From Streptomyces sp. BHT-5-2 (GTDB taxonomy: Bacteria > Actinomycetota > Actinomycetes > Streptomycetales > Streptomycetaceae): 64,000 bases of DNA. Each line of letters opens with the position of its first letter. The stretch's first letter is position 1. Shown here one piece after another: positions 25,729 to 41,500 of this stretch. The stretch lies in the NCBI RefSeq assembly GCF_019774615.1, contig NZ_CP081496.1, positions 1,612,001-1,676,000 of the forward strand, read 5' to 3'. The notes under the pieces were generated by a model that worked only from the letters and a program-made list of their open reading frames with translations, was not told the DNA's origin and ran no database searches. Position numbers and translations under genes: made by a program.

Positions 25729-26573
25729 GTTTCTCCCAGCACTTTTTGGATGAAGGCGAGCGATTCCCGGGGCGTGAGGGCCTGGGATCGGATGATTCCA
25801 TAGCGCAGTTCGAGGATTCGGATCAGCTTCGGGTCAGAGACGGGTCGGGTGCCGAACTGGTGCAGCGAGTGGCCGACGGCGCCACCGTCAGCAAACTTCA
25901 TCACCTCGATCTGGCCACCCATGCCTGCGTGATCCTCACGATCAGTCGGCATGACCTGGATCTCAACGTTCCTCAACTGGCCCACATCCAACAGATGTTC
26001 GAGCTGTCGCCGGTGCACCATTCTCCCCCCGAGGGGACGCCTGATGGTGACCTCTTCCTGGACGAATGTGAGCGCGGGGGCCGGGGTGCGTTCGAAAATC
26101 GACCATCGAGCCATACGGGCTGCCACCAGTCGATTCACTTCGTCCGGTGACCAGGCCGGGCGCCGCATCTCGTACAGAGCCCGCATGTACTCTTCCGTCT
26201 GCAAGAGCCCGTACAGGTTGTGGCTCTCGTACGTGCCCAGTTCTACCGCCTCGTCCTCCCACCGCTTCAGATCCCTGACCTTCTTCGGGTAGCGGGCCTT
26301 CTCCACGTCATCCCGCATCCCGGCAAGTTTTCCGCCTGCCTTGAGGATCTCGTCCGCCTTGGCCAAATACTCCGGGCGCGGGATCCGAACTCCCTGCTCG
26401 ATCTTGTAGATCAGGCCCTCGCTGTAGCCCATCAGCTTCGCGAAGTCGGCGGCCCGCAGACCCGCTGCCGTCCTCCACAACTTCAGCTGGCGACCTACCA
26501 TCTCGACGGACGGCTGGACGTCGTCCTCGGGATCGAGTGCCCAGCTTGAGTCGTCCGTGGCATCGCCGTGCAT
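25725..26573 (-). CDS. XRE-family helix-turn-helix regulator with DUF5753
   Basis: 282 aa. HTH at about 28-85 (LKLWRTAAGLRAADFAKLMG, YSEGLIYKIEQGVRIPRPEY). The remainder is a DUF5753 domain (YESHNLYGLLQTEEYMRALY, RMARWSIFERTPAPALTFVQ, GGQIEVMKFADGG). These proteins form WhiJ/BldB-type developmental or stress modules with a DUF397 protein and sometimes an RsbW-like ATPase, and all three kinds are present here. GTG at 26582 is possible, but ATG 26573 has GGAGG at 8 nt. The ATPase gene is divergent. Confidence 0.92.
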   Translation of the reverse strand: MHGDATDDSSWALDPEDDVQPSVEMVGRQLKLWRTAAGLRAADFAKLMGYSEGLIYKIEQGVRIPRPEYLAKADEILKAGGKLAGMRDDVEKARYPKKVRDLKRWEDEAVELGTYESHNLYGLLQTEEYMRALYEMRRPAWSPDEVNRLVAARMARWSIFERTPAPALTFVQEEVTIRRPLGGRMVHRRQLEHLLDVGQLRNVEIQVMPTDREDHAGMGGQIEVMKFADGGAVGHSLHQFGTRPVSDPKLIRILELRYGIIRSQALTPRESLAFIQKVLGET

Positions 26574-26682
26574 GTGCCTCACCTCCTGGACAGCCGAGAC
26601 GTCCTGTCCAGTTCTTGGACATCACCGAACGTATCGACGTCATTACTGTTCAGAGTAGGTGCGCCCGACCACGCTGAGTCAC

Positions 26683-27093
26683 GTGAATCAGCAAATTGCC
26701 GAGCCCAAGCTGCTCTACCGCGTCCAGCTGTCCGCCACCCGCCGTGGCGCCCGTCTCGCCCGCCTCCTCGGGACGGAGCAACTCCGCTCCTGGGGGCTGC
26801 CGTTCGAGGCCCCGGGTCAGGTGATCGCCGAGCTGGCCGCGAACGCCGTCTCGCACGGACGCGTTGCGGGGCGGGACTTCCGGCTGGCGTTGGCGGCTGA
26901 CGCGGACACGCTCTGTGTCGGCGTCACGGACGCACGCGGTGACCGGATTCCGTCCCAACGGGCCCCGGTGGCAGGGGAGTCCGGCCACGGACTGCTCATC
27001 GTCGGCGCGCTCGCGGACCGCTGGGGGACGGTCCGGGGGCCGTTCCCGTGCAAGACCGTGTGGGCGGAGTTCGGCCTGCCGATGTGGGGCTGA
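26683..27093 (+). CDS. ATP-binding regulator (HATPase) of the XRE/DUF397 cluster
   Basis: 136 aa GHKL protein with N-box VIAELAANAVSHGRV, G1-like VTDARGDR and G2-like GHGLLIVGALADRWG. Divergent from the XRE regulator, completing the common triad of XRE, DUF397 and HATPase. The GTG at 26683 was chosen since upstream codons lack family similarity; ribosome binding site weak. Likely an anti-sigma or anti-anti-sigma kinase-type partner. Confidence 0.85.
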   Translation: MNQQIAEPKLLYRVQLSATRRGARLARLLGTEQLRSWGLPFEAPGQVIAELAANAVSHGRVAGRDFRLALAADADTLCVGVTDARGDRIPSQRAPVAGESGHGLLIVGALADRWGTVRGPFPCKTVWAEFGLPMWG

Positions 27094-27160
27094 CCGGGAC
27101 CCGGCGCAACTGGCGTCGGTGAAGTGGGCCGCCCTAAAGACCCATAACCACGGGGGAAAA

Positions 27161-27191
27161 AACCAACCAACCAAACCGAACCCAACCGAAC
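27161..27191 (+). repeat. AACC-type simple repeat
   Basis: A short A/C tract of AACC, AACC, AAACCG, AACCC and AACCG units after a run of six A residues. It lies in the 293-bp gap between the HATPase gene and the winged-helix gene and is clearly less G-rich than its surroundings. No function is evident. Confidence 0.6.
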
Positions 27192-27386
27192 TCCGCAGGT
27201 TCGCACGCCTGTGTCACACGGTGGAGTGATCCGGTGGCTCTGGGCTGGCTTTTCCGATGTGGTCGGGTGCAGGCTCGGCAGCAACGCCAGTTCGAGGCGT
27301 TCGCGAATCCCAGACAAGCAATTGGCCCCCGGCGGGACTGGCATCCCGGTCGAGGGCCTGACCACCTAGGAAGAAGCACCTTCCCG

Positions 27387-28325
27387 ATGGCTGTGCAGAA
27401 GCTTAACGCGCCCACTGGCGCGCCGTACACGGTTCGCCGGTCCCCCGTAGGAGTACACAAGGTGACCGAATTTCAGGAATCCGGCTTCAGCATCGTTGGC
27501 GATCACCTCGCTCAGCACCCCGAGTTGTCGATGACGGCGATCGGCCTTGGCGTGCACATCCTCTCGCTGCCGGAGGGCTCGCCGGTCGACATTCGTACGC
27601 TGGCGGAGAAGTTCCCTGAGGGGCGTGAGCGCATCGCGTCCGGCCTGCGAGAGCTGGAGAAGCACGGGTATTTGCAGCGAGTGAAGAAGCGCCTGCCTGA
27701 CGGCCGGTTGGTGACCGTCACTTACGCGTACAACAACCCGAAGGTGACACGAGCGCGGCAGGCCAAGCGCTCGGGTGACGCGCGGGAACGGGCCCCGGCA
27801 CCGGCAGGGGTCCGTACGCAGTGTCCGGTGCGGCCGAAGGCGCCTGCATCCGCGCTCATCACCGCACCGACCACCCGGGCGGCCAAGGCCAAGCCCCGGC
27901 CCTTCCTGCCCCGCCCCCGCTCCGCCCAGCACCACACCACCGCCACCGCGCTCCTCGCCAACCTGCGCCGGGACGACGCCCGCCTCCTCCTCCCCGTACG
28001 GGAGATCGATCGCCTCGCGCCGGGCGTGGCCGCCTGGTTGGAACGCGGGGTGCCCCCGGAGGCCGTCCGAAGAGCGCTGAGCGCGGATCTCCCGGACCCC
28101 GTCCGCAATCCGGCGGGCTTGGTCGCACACCGCCTGACGGCCTTGCTTCCGCCGCCCCTCCCCGAGACACCGCCGCCCCCGGAGCCCACGACCCCCGGCC
28201 CCGCTCCGTTCCAGACCTGCGACGGCTGCGAACGGGCCTTCAGAGCAAGAGAGGCGGGACTCTGCCGAGAGTGCCGCGAGGGCGGACAACGGCTGGATCC
28301 GCCTCCCGATGGGGGCGTGGCCTGA
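27387..28325 (+). CDS. Winged-helix DNA-binding protein with C-terminal zinc motif
   Basis: 312 aa. The N-terminal domain VHKVTEFQESGFSIVGDHLA, PVDIRTLAEKFPEGRERIAS and LRELEKHGYLQRVKKRLPDG is the replication-initiator/MarR-like winged helix common in Streptomyces. A Pro/Ala linker precedes a helical region (LLLPVREIDRLAPGVAAWLE) and a C-terminal CDGC...CREC motif that could bind zinc. The ATG at 27387 was chosen because homologues start MAVQKL-like; a GGAAGAAG site is upstream. The stop overlaps the next start by 1 nt (TGATG). Confidence 0.75.
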   Translation: MAVQKLNAPTGAPYTVRRSPVGVHKVTEFQESGFSIVGDHLAQHPELSMTAIGLGVHILSLPEGSPVDIRTLAEKFPEGRERIASGLRELEKHGYLQRVKKRLPDGRLVTVTYAYNNPKVTRARQAKRSGDARERAPAPAGVRTQCPVRPKAPASALITAPTTRAAKAKPRPFLPRPRSAQHHTTATALLANLRRDDARLLLPVREIDRLAPGVAAWLERGVPPEAVRRALSADLPDPVRNPAGLVAHRLTALLPPPLPETPPPPEPTTPGPAPFQTCDGCERAFRAREAGLCRECREGGQRLDPPPDGGVA

Positions 28326-28894
28326 TGGGTGGTGTGAGGTGCCGTGGATACGGTGCTCTGCGGGCGCTCGTCCAGGGCTCCCAGCGCCGTATCCCAGGCA
28401 AGCTGGAGATCACGCGGGAGGGGCTCGTCCACGACGTGCCGACACCCTCGGCGCGGCACGAATTCACGGTTGCCCGGGTCAGGCGGCTGCTGGAGAAGCT
28501 GACGCCGGAACGCCTGGTGGTCCACTCGGGTATGCCGGACGTCGAGGACGAGGAGATCGGCGTTCTGCGGTGTCCCGAGATCATGGTGATTGCCGAGTCG
28601 GACATGGAGGGTGACGGGTCCTTCGACCCCCGCACCCTCCTCGCCGCCATCGAAGTCGTCTCCCGTTCCAACCCCGACAACGACTGGGTGGGCAAGGTCC
28701 GCGACTACCCCCTGATGGGCATCCCGATCTACGCGATCTTCGATCCGCGTACCGGCAGCGGCGCCGTCTTCACCGACATCCACGTCACCCCGGACGGCCC
28801 GCGGTACGCCGTCCGCAAGGACTTCGTGTACGGCGAGGACGTGACGATCGGGGAGTGGACGATCGCGACGCGGGACCTGCCGCGGTACGCCTAG
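28325..28894 (+). CDS. Uma2-family (DUF820) PD-(D/E)XK nuclease-like protein
   Basis: 189 aa. Core motifs: TPSARHEFTVARVRRLLEKL, GVLRCPEIMVIAE, LLAAIEVVSRSNPDNDWVGK and DYPLMGIPIYAIFDP. In the Streptomyces family the first acidic residue is usually Asp in PDIMVIAE; here it is Glu, while the Glu in IEVVS and the Lys in GKVRDYP are kept, so activity may persist. The N-terminus (MGGVRCRGYGALRALVQG) is short and may be altered. ATG overlaps the upstream stop as TGATG. Role unknown; these proteins expand massively in streptomycetes. Confidence 0.8.
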   Translation: MGGVRCRGYGALRALVQGSQRRIPGKLEITREGLVHDVPTPSARHEFTVARVRRLLEKLTPERLVVHSGMPDVEDEEIGVLRCPEIMVIAESDMEGDGSFDPRTLLAAIEVVSRSNPDNDWVGKVRDYPLMGIPIYAIFDPRTGSGAVFTDIHVTPDGPRYAVRKDFVYGEDVTIGEWTIATRDLPRYA

Positions 28895-28945
28895 CCGCGT
28901 CGGCTGGGCCCCGCTCGGCGTCGCCTGCCAATAGCATCGCCTGCC

Positions 28946-29476
28946 ATGACTACTGAAGCCGAGCCCCCGGCGGAGCCCGATGTCACGCTGACCAGCCCGG
29001 CCGAGTTGTTGGCGGGCTATCTGGATTTCTACCGCGACGCCGTGCTGCGCAAGCTGGACGGCCTGAGCGACGAGGAGCTGCGGGGCAGCCGGCTGCCATC
29101 GGGCTGGGCGCCGCTGGAGCTGTTGAAGCATCTGGCCCATGTGGAGCTGCGCTGGTTGCAGTGGGGCTTCGCCGGCCGGGAGGTCGAACAGCCGTGGGGC
29201 GATATGGAAGCCCGCGGCGGCAGATGGCGTGTCGGGGCGGATGAGTCCGTCGAGGATGTCGTGACGTTCTTCCGTGCCCAGTGCGAGCGGTCCCGGGCGA
29301 TCGTCGCCGGCGCGCGGCTGGAGGACCGGATGGCCACGCTCGGGGGCCGGGTCCCGCCCGAGGAGGAGCGGCCGACGCTGATCTGGGTGCTGTTCCACTT
29401 GCTTCAGGAGTACGCGCGGCACGTCGGGCAGCTCGACGTCGTCCGGGAGCTTGCCGACGGCGTCACCGGCGAGTAG
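28946..29476 (+). CDS. DinB/DUF664 family protein (mycothiol transferase-like)
   Basis: 176 aa four-helix protein: LAGYLDFYRDAVLRKLDGLS, LPSGWAPLELLKHLAHVELR, ERPTLIWVLFHLLQEYARHV. The metal-binding His residues fall in LLKHLAHVE and HLLQEYARHVGQ, as in DinB-like metal-dependent enzymes that use mycothiol as cofactor. There is no ribosome binding site; TAGCAT lies 8 nt upstream of the ATG, consistent with a leaderless mRNA. A 10-bp direct repeat TCGCCTGCCA flanks that hexamer. Confidence 0.85.
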   Translation: MTTEAEPPAEPDVTLTSPAELLAGYLDFYRDAVLRKLDGLSDEELRGSRLPSGWAPLELLKHLAHVELRWLQWGFAGREVEQPWGDMEARGGRWRVGADESVEDVVTFFRAQCERSRAIVAGARLEDRMATLGGRVPPEEERPTLIWVLFHLLQEYARHVGQLDVVRELADGVTGE

Positions 29477-29508
29477 CTGGAAGCAGTCGGAGGCAGCCGC
29501 CGGGGCGG

Positions 29509-30239
29509 CTACGCCTCCCGGCCGGCCATCAGGCGTTCCACCGACTCCTCCAGGGCGGCGATGCGGTCGGCGAGGCCGGAGACGTCGGTGCCGGTGGCGG
29601 CGCCGGTGTCCTGGGCCTCGCGGAGGAGGAGTTCGATCTGGGCGAGGCGGCTGGCGATGTCGGAGAGGCGGGCGTCGTCCTCGCGGGGTTCCGTGCCCGC
29701 GTCCGGAGTCACGGACGACGGCGGGGACGGGGCCGGGTGGTGGGGGTGGAAGGTGTGGGGTTCGGTGGGGGCCGGGCCGGCGGCCGGCTCCTCGGGGCCG
29801 GTCAGGAGACGCTTCAACTGGTCGGCCTGGGCGGCGAGTTGGTGGTTCTTGCGGTAGAGGTCGAGGAAGACGTTGACCTTGGTGCGCAGGAGCCAGGGGT
29901 CGAAGGGCTTGATGAGGAAGTCGGCGGCGCCGACGGTGTAGCCGCGGTAGGCGTAATTGGGGTCCACGGAGGCGCCGGTGAGGAGGATGATCGGGACGTC
30001 CTTCGTCTGGTCCAGGCCCTTGATGTTGGCGGCGGTCTCGAAGCCGTTCATGCCGGGCATCAGGACGTCGATGAGGACGACCGCGAACTCCTCGCGGAGC
30101 ATGGCCTTCAGGGCCTCCTCACCGGAGCGGGCGCGGACGACCTTCGGGGTCAGCGAGCCGAGCACCGCTTCGAGGGCGACGAGGTTCTCCTCCATGTCGT
30201 CGACGATGAGGATGGGCGCGGTGTCGGGTACGGAAGATG

Positions 30240-30243
<4 letters not shown>
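29509..30243 (-). CDS. Response regulator with C-terminal coiled coil (OsaB-like)
   Basis: 244 aa. Receiver at about 8-128: acidic pocket in ILIVDDMEEN, phospho-acceptor Asp in VVLIDVLMPGMNGF, Lys in DFLIKPFDP. There is no DNA-binding domain. A linker rich in Pro/Thr leads to a C-terminal coiled coil (DIASRLAQIELLLREAQD, GLADRIAALEESVERLMAGR). This is the layout reported for OsaB of S. coelicolor, the partner of the hybrid kinase OsaA in osmoadaptation. Its ATG overlaps the kinase stop (4 nt), so the pair is coupled. Confidence 0.85.
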
Positions 30244-34616
<4,373 letters not shown>

Positions 34617-34760
34617 GGCACACCATCCCCCCTGATCTAGACGGAACGTGAACCGGGTCCGGGTCCCGGACCAGGCCCGGAACTGATCGAATTAGGCAGA
34701 TATGTCATAGTATAAAGCGCCCGTAATGAGTGGTTTTCTCCAGTTTCAACGGGGGGCGCA

Positions 34761-36698
34761 GTGACGTCGCTGTCCCCGCGGAAGACGGCCCCCAAGGCCG
34801 CCGAGACGGTGTCCCGGACCGGGCTGCCGGCGAACCAGCTGGCCGCCGCCGGGGCCCGCAGATTCGTGCGCACACTGCTCACCGAGCGGGCCGCGGCCGC
34901 GGACGCCGTCCCCGGCGCCGCGGCGATCAGCGGGGAACTCGTCGACCAGGCCGTCCTCCTCGTCAGCGAGCTGGTCACCAACGCCGTGATGTACGCGGGC
35001 ACCGACATCGACGTGACCTGCCGGCTGGAATACGGGCGCAAACCGGCCCCGGCGGACGGCGGGCCGGCCCGTCCCGGCGGCGACCCCGCGCCGTCGGGCC
35101 CGGCCACCGTCGCGGTCGTCCTGGAGGTCTCCGACCGGCACCCCTCGCGGGTGGTGCGCGGCGGGGTGGACGCCCGCAGCGGCGCGCCGGGCTACGGCCT
35201 GCAACTGGTCAGCGCGCTCGCCGAGTCCTGGGGTGTGACGTACCGCAGGTCGACCAAGACGGTGTGGTTCCGGCTGGAGGCCACCGAGGGCGAGACCGAG
35301 GCCGTGCCGGGCCGGCCGGGGCGGCGGCCGCACGGGGCCGCGACGCCGGTCCGGGTGCCGCACGGGCACGGCGGCCCGCGGCACGGCGACGCCGCCGAGT
35401 GGGCCGACCGCGGCGGCCCGTCGTTCCTGGCCGAGACCAGCGAGCTGCTGGCCGGCCAGCTCGACCAGGACATGGTCACCGCGCTCGCCGCCCAGCTGCT
35501 GGTGCCCCGGCTCGCCGACTGGTGCGCGATCTGGCTGAGCGTCGAGGGCGGCCGGATGGAGCTCTCCCGGGTGTGGCACGTCGACGAGCGGCGGATCGCG
35601 CCGCTGCGGGCCGACCTGGAGCGCGAGCCGCCCACCGACGTCGTGCACACCGGCGGCACCGCCTGGCCCTGGCCCGCGGTCGCCGGCGCCACCGCGTCGG
35701 GCGGGTCGGCGCTGGCCTTCCCGCTGGTGGCGCGCGGTGAGTTGCAGGGCGTGCTGCTGCTGGGCCGGGCCGGCCGGCTGAAGATGACCGACACCGTCGT
35801 CCGCATGGTCGAGGACGTCGCCCGGCGGGTCGCCCAGGCCGTCCACACCGCCCGCCAGTACACCCGCCAGACCACCATCAGCCTCGCGCTCCAGCGCCGC
35901 CAGCTGCCCGCCTCGCTGGCCAGCATCCCCGGCGTGGACACCGCGATCGTCTACGAGCCGCACGGCGAGGGGCAGACCGTCGGCGGCGACTTCTACGACG
36001 TCTTCCCGATGGGCCACCGGCGCTGGTGCTTCCTGCTGGGGGACGTGCAGGGCAAGGACCCCGAGGCGATGTCGGTGACCGGGCTGGCCCGCCACCTGGT
36101 GCGGCTGCTGGCCCGCGAGGGGCACGGCGTCGAGTCGGTCCTCGGGCGGCTGAATCTGGCCATGGCCGAGGAGAGCGCGGAGGCGGTGGAGCTCGGCGGC
36201 GAACAGGCCAGCTCCCGCTTCCTGAGCCTGCTCTACGGGGAGCTGACCGTCGATCCGGGCATCCCCGGGGCACGGTGCACGGTCGCCACCGCCGGGCACC
36301 CGCCGCCGCTGCACATGTTCACCGATGGTGGCGTGGAGCCGGCCTCCGACCCGCAGATGCTGCTCGGCATCGACGAGGGCACCGAGTTCCACGCCAGCAC
36401 CTTCCTCCTCGCCCCCGGCGAGACGCTGCTGTGCGTCACCGACGGCGTCACCGAACGCCGTTGCGGGAACTGGCAGTTGGACGACAACGACGGCCTGGTC
36501 GAGGTGTTGCGGGAGGGCCTCGGGCTGGGCGCCAAGGCGCTCGCCGAACACATCCGGCGGGCCGCCCACGACTTCGGCACCGGCCCGGTGGAGGACGACC
36601 TCTCGGTGCTCGTCCTCCAGGCGGTGGCGCCGAAGCCGGGGCCGGCGGTGTACGCGCGGCCCGCCGAGGGCAGGCCGCAGGGGACCTCGTACGGGTGA
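34761..36698 (+). CDS. HATPase-GAF-SpoIIE phosphatase (OsaC-like)
   Basis: 645 aa. N-terminal RsbW-like ATPase (LLVSELVTNAVMYAG, VLEVSDRHPSR, GYGLQLVSALAESWG), a middle GAF domain (about 225-365) and a C-terminal SpoIIE phosphatase with all metal-binding motifs kept (TVGGDFYDVFPMG, LLGDVQGKD, ATAGHPPPL, CVTDGVTE, EDDLSVLVL). OsaC, which lies next to osaAB in S. coelicolor and controls SigB, combines the same kinase and phosphatase activities but also has PAS domains not seen here. GTG start with GGGGGGCGCA upstream. Divergent from the kinase across 144 bp, supporting a shared stress function. Confidence 0.88.
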   Translation: MTSLSPRKTAPKAAETVSRTGLPANQLAAAGARRFVRTLLTERAAAADAVPGAAAISGELVDQAVLLVSELVTNAVMYAGTDIDVTCRLEYGRKPAPADGGPARPGGDPAPSGPATVAVVLEVSDRHPSRVVRGGVDARSGAPGYGLQLVSALAESWGVTYRRSTKTVWFRLEATEGETEAVPGRPGRRPHGAATPVRVPHGHGGPRHGDAAEWADRGGPSFLAETSELLAGQLDQDMVTALAAQLLVPRLADWCAIWLSVEGGRMELSRVWHVDERRIAPLRADLEREPPTDVVHTGGTAWPWPAVAGATASGGSALAFPLVARGELQGVLLLGRAGRLKMTDTVVRMVEDVARRVAQAVHTARQYTRQTTISLALQRRQLPASLASIPGVDTAIVYEPHGEGQTVGGDFYDVFPMGHRRWCFLLGDVQGKDPEAMSVTGLARHLVRLLAREGHGVESVLGRLNLAMAEESAEAVELGGEQASSRFLSLLYGELTVDPGIPGARCTVATAGHPPPLHMFTDGGVEPASDPQMLLGIDEGTEFHASTFLLAPGETLLCVTDGVTERRCGNWQLDDNDGLVEVLREGLGLGAKALAEHIRRAAHDFGTGPVEDDLSVLVLQAVAPKPGPAVYARPAEGRPQGTSYG

Positions 36699-36775
36699 AG
36701 CGGCCGCGGCCCGCGGTGACCGGTTCCCGGCCGTTTCCCGCGCCGAGACGAAAAGAACACGCCATGAAGGCGTGA

Positions 36776-36791
36776 CATACCAGGCGGTATG
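36776..36791. promoter_or_regulatory. Inverted repeat before acyl-CoA ligase gene
   Basis: CATACC-AGGC-GGTATG is a perfect 6-bp inverted repeat with a 4-bp spacer, 51 bp before the GTG start. ATACC/GGTAT half-sites are common in TetR-type operators of lipid genes. Confidence 0.45.
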
Positions 36792-36842
36792 CATCGAGAA
36801 TCGCAGCACCACTACCCGCCCGTAACAAAGCGGAGGCACTCG

Positions 36843-38495
<1,653 letters not shown>

Positions 38496-38501
38496 AGCCG
38501 T

Positions 38502-38527
38502 GGGGCGGGCCTTCACGGGCCCGCCCC
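38502..38527 (+). terminator. Terminator after acyl-CoA ligase gene
   Basis: GGGGCGGGCC pairs perfectly with GGCCCGCCCC around TTCACG, 6 bp after the stop. It may also serve the convergent PAS protein gene. Confidence 0.75.
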
Positions 38528-38564
38528 GGTGCCCTGCTCCCGGCGCTCTGCCCCGTCAGTCGGG

Positions 38565-41500
38565 CTAGTTGGTGCCGATCTTCGCCAGCAGGTCCACGAT
38601 CCGGGACTGCACCTCGGCACTGGTCGAGCGCTCCGCCAGGAAGAGCACCGTCTCCCCGGAGGCCAGCCCCGGCAGCTGGGTCGGATCCAGGTCGGCGGAG
38701 GTGTAGACGACCAGCGGGGTGCGGTCCAGCAGCCCGTTGGCGCGCAGCCAGTCCACGATCCCGGCCCGGCGGCGGCGCACCTGCATCAGATCCATCACGA
38801 CGAGGTTGGGCCGCAGCTGCGTCGCCAGCGCGACCGCGTCGGTGTCCGCGCCGGCCCGGCCCACCTGCATGCCGCGCCGCTCCAGCGAAGCGGTCAGCGC
38901 GCCCGCGATGGCGTCGTTCTGCTCGATGAGCAGCACCCGCGCCGGGTGGTTCTCGCCGTCCCGGGGGGCGAGTGCCTTGAGCAGCACCGCCGGGTCGGCG
39001 CCGTAGGCGGCCTCCCGCGTCGCCTGCCCCAGCCCCGCGGTGACCAGGACGGGCACCTCGGCGGCACCGGCGGCCTGGCGCAGCGACTGCAGCGCGGTCC
39101 GGGTGATCGGCCCGGTCAGCGGGTCCACGAAGAGCGCCGCCGGGTACGCGGCGATCTGCGCGTCCACCTCCTCGCGGGAGTTGACGATCACCGGGCGGTA
39201 GCCGCGGTCGCTGAGCGCCTGCTGGGTGGCGACGTCGGGCGCCGGCCAGACCAGCAGCCGGCGCGGGTTGTCCAGCGGCTCCGGCGGCAACTCGTCGTCC
39301 ATCGGCGGTTGCTGACGCTCCATCACCTCAACCGCGCCGTTCGGCCCGTCCAACAGCTCGGGCCCCTCGCTGCCCTCGTCGGGCGCCGAGATGGCGAACG
39401 CGCGCCCCTCGCCGGCGTCCATCAGATGCGGCTGCGGGGCCGGCTGCTTGGGCCGGGCGGGCGGCTGCGGCCCGGTGGCCTGCGCCGGCAGGGTCCCGGG
39501 AGGCGGCGTCTCGGCCGTGCCGCGCTCGCCCTCCGGCGGCGGTGTGGCGAGCTTCCGGCGGCGGCCGGAACCCGTGGCGGTGCCACCGGGCGGGGTGCTC
39601 GTACCGGGCTGGGGCCTGGGCGCGCCCGCCTGGGGCGCGGGGCTCTGCGGCGCGGCGCCGGGCTGCGGCGCCGGACGCTGCGGATCGGCCAACTGCTGGG
39701 CGAACGGCACCCCCTGGCCGAGCGTGCGCACGCTGAACGCCCGCCCGGCGGCGTCCTCGGCGGGCGGCAGCGGCTGCCGGGCCTGCGGCGGCACGGCGGC
39801 GCCCTGCGGCGGCACCGGGCCGCCCGGCGCGGGCGCGCCGGCGGGACCGGCCGCGGGCGGTGCGGCCTCCTCGGCGGGGCTGGGGCGGCCCCGACGGCGG
39901 CCGGTGGGCGCGGTCGGGGCGGACGCGCCGGCGATACCGGGGGCCGCCCCGGTGCCCGTACCGGTCGCCTCGGCCGGGACGTCCTGGTCCGCCGGTGCGG
40001 ACGGCTGCGCGACCAGGCCCTCGGGGCCCGCCACGAACGTGCCGGACGCCTCGGAGTCGGCCATCGCCGCGGCCGCGCGCTGCTCGGCGGCGGCCCGCCG
40101 GGCCCGCCGCCGGCCGGTCGGCTCGCCGTCCCAATTCCCTTGCGCGTCAGGCGGGTTGGGCGCGTCAGGTGCGCCCGGTGCGTCGGGTGCCGCGCCGGAC
40201 GGCTGCGGGCCGCCCACGGCCTCGGACACGGCCTCCGGGCCGCCGGCCACCGGACGGCGCGCCCGGCGCCGCCCTGTACCGGCCGCCTCCTGCGGCCCGG
40301 CCTCCGCCTGTACGGGACCCGCGGGCACCGGCGTCCCACCGGGGCGCGCGGGCAGCGCCGGCTGTGCGGCCGGCTGCTGCTGCGGTGCCCGGTCCGCCGC
40401 GGCGGGCGGCAGCGCGAACGGGGAGCGCGGCGCGGCCGGAGCCTGCGCGGCGCCACCGGACGCGCCCGCCGGGCCCGCTGCACCCGGCTCACCGGCCCGC
40501 TCGGGCGCCTCGGCCAGCGCCCGCCGGGCCCGTCGGCCACCGGCCGGAACCGGACCCTGCGACTGCCCGGCGGGCCGTCCTGCCTGCGGTCCCGTCTGCT
40601 GCGCTGCCTGCTGCCCCTGGGGCTGGCCCTGCGGCCGCACCGGCCCGAGCGCCGGGCTCACCGCGGGCGTCAGACCGTGCGCCGGACCGCCGGCCGGGGC
40701 CCCGTCACCGGCCCCGGACGGCAGCGCGGGCAGCGCCGAGCCCTCCGGCGCCGGCCGCGCCCGGCGACGACCGCTCGGCGGCCCCGCCTCGGCGCCCGCG
40801 GCCAGCCCCGCGCCCTGTGTTCCGTCCGCCGCGGCCGCGGGCTCCCCGCCCGAGTGCCGCGCGCGCCGACGGCCGGTCGGCTGCGCGCCGCCCGTACCGC
40901 CCTCCGTCTTCGGTCCCGCCGACGCCTCCGCGGCGCCGGGGAGCCCGCGGCCGTCCGTCCCCGGAGCACCCGCCTCCGCACCACCGGCCGCGGCGTCGCC
41001 CGCCGGCGCCGGCTCCGCGCCCTCGGCCGCCGCCTCGTCGGACTCCGCCTCCGGCTCGTCGACCAGTACCGGCAGCTCCAGTACGTACGCACTGCCGACC
41101 GGACCGGAACCGCCCGGCACCTCGTGCGTCTGGATCAGCCCGTCGTGCATCCGCACGATCCCGCGGACGATCGGCCCGTGCACCGGATCGCCGCCGCCGA
41201 ACGGCCCGCGCACCTCGATACGGACCACCTCGCCGCGCTTGGCCGCGGCCACCACGATCGTCGAGTCACCGGGCACCGGGCGGCCGCCCGGCCCGGTGGC
41301 ACCGTCGGCGACCGTCCGGCCGGTGGAATCCACCCCGGCGACGTCCGCGATCAGATGCGACAACGCCTGCGCCAGCCGCTCCGCGTCGACCAGCGCCGCT
41401 ATCGGCGGCGCGTGCACCGCGAACTGCGCCCGGCCCGGCCCGATCAGCTCGACGGCGCCTTCCACACCGGCCGCGACCACCTGGTCCAGCGACACCTTGG

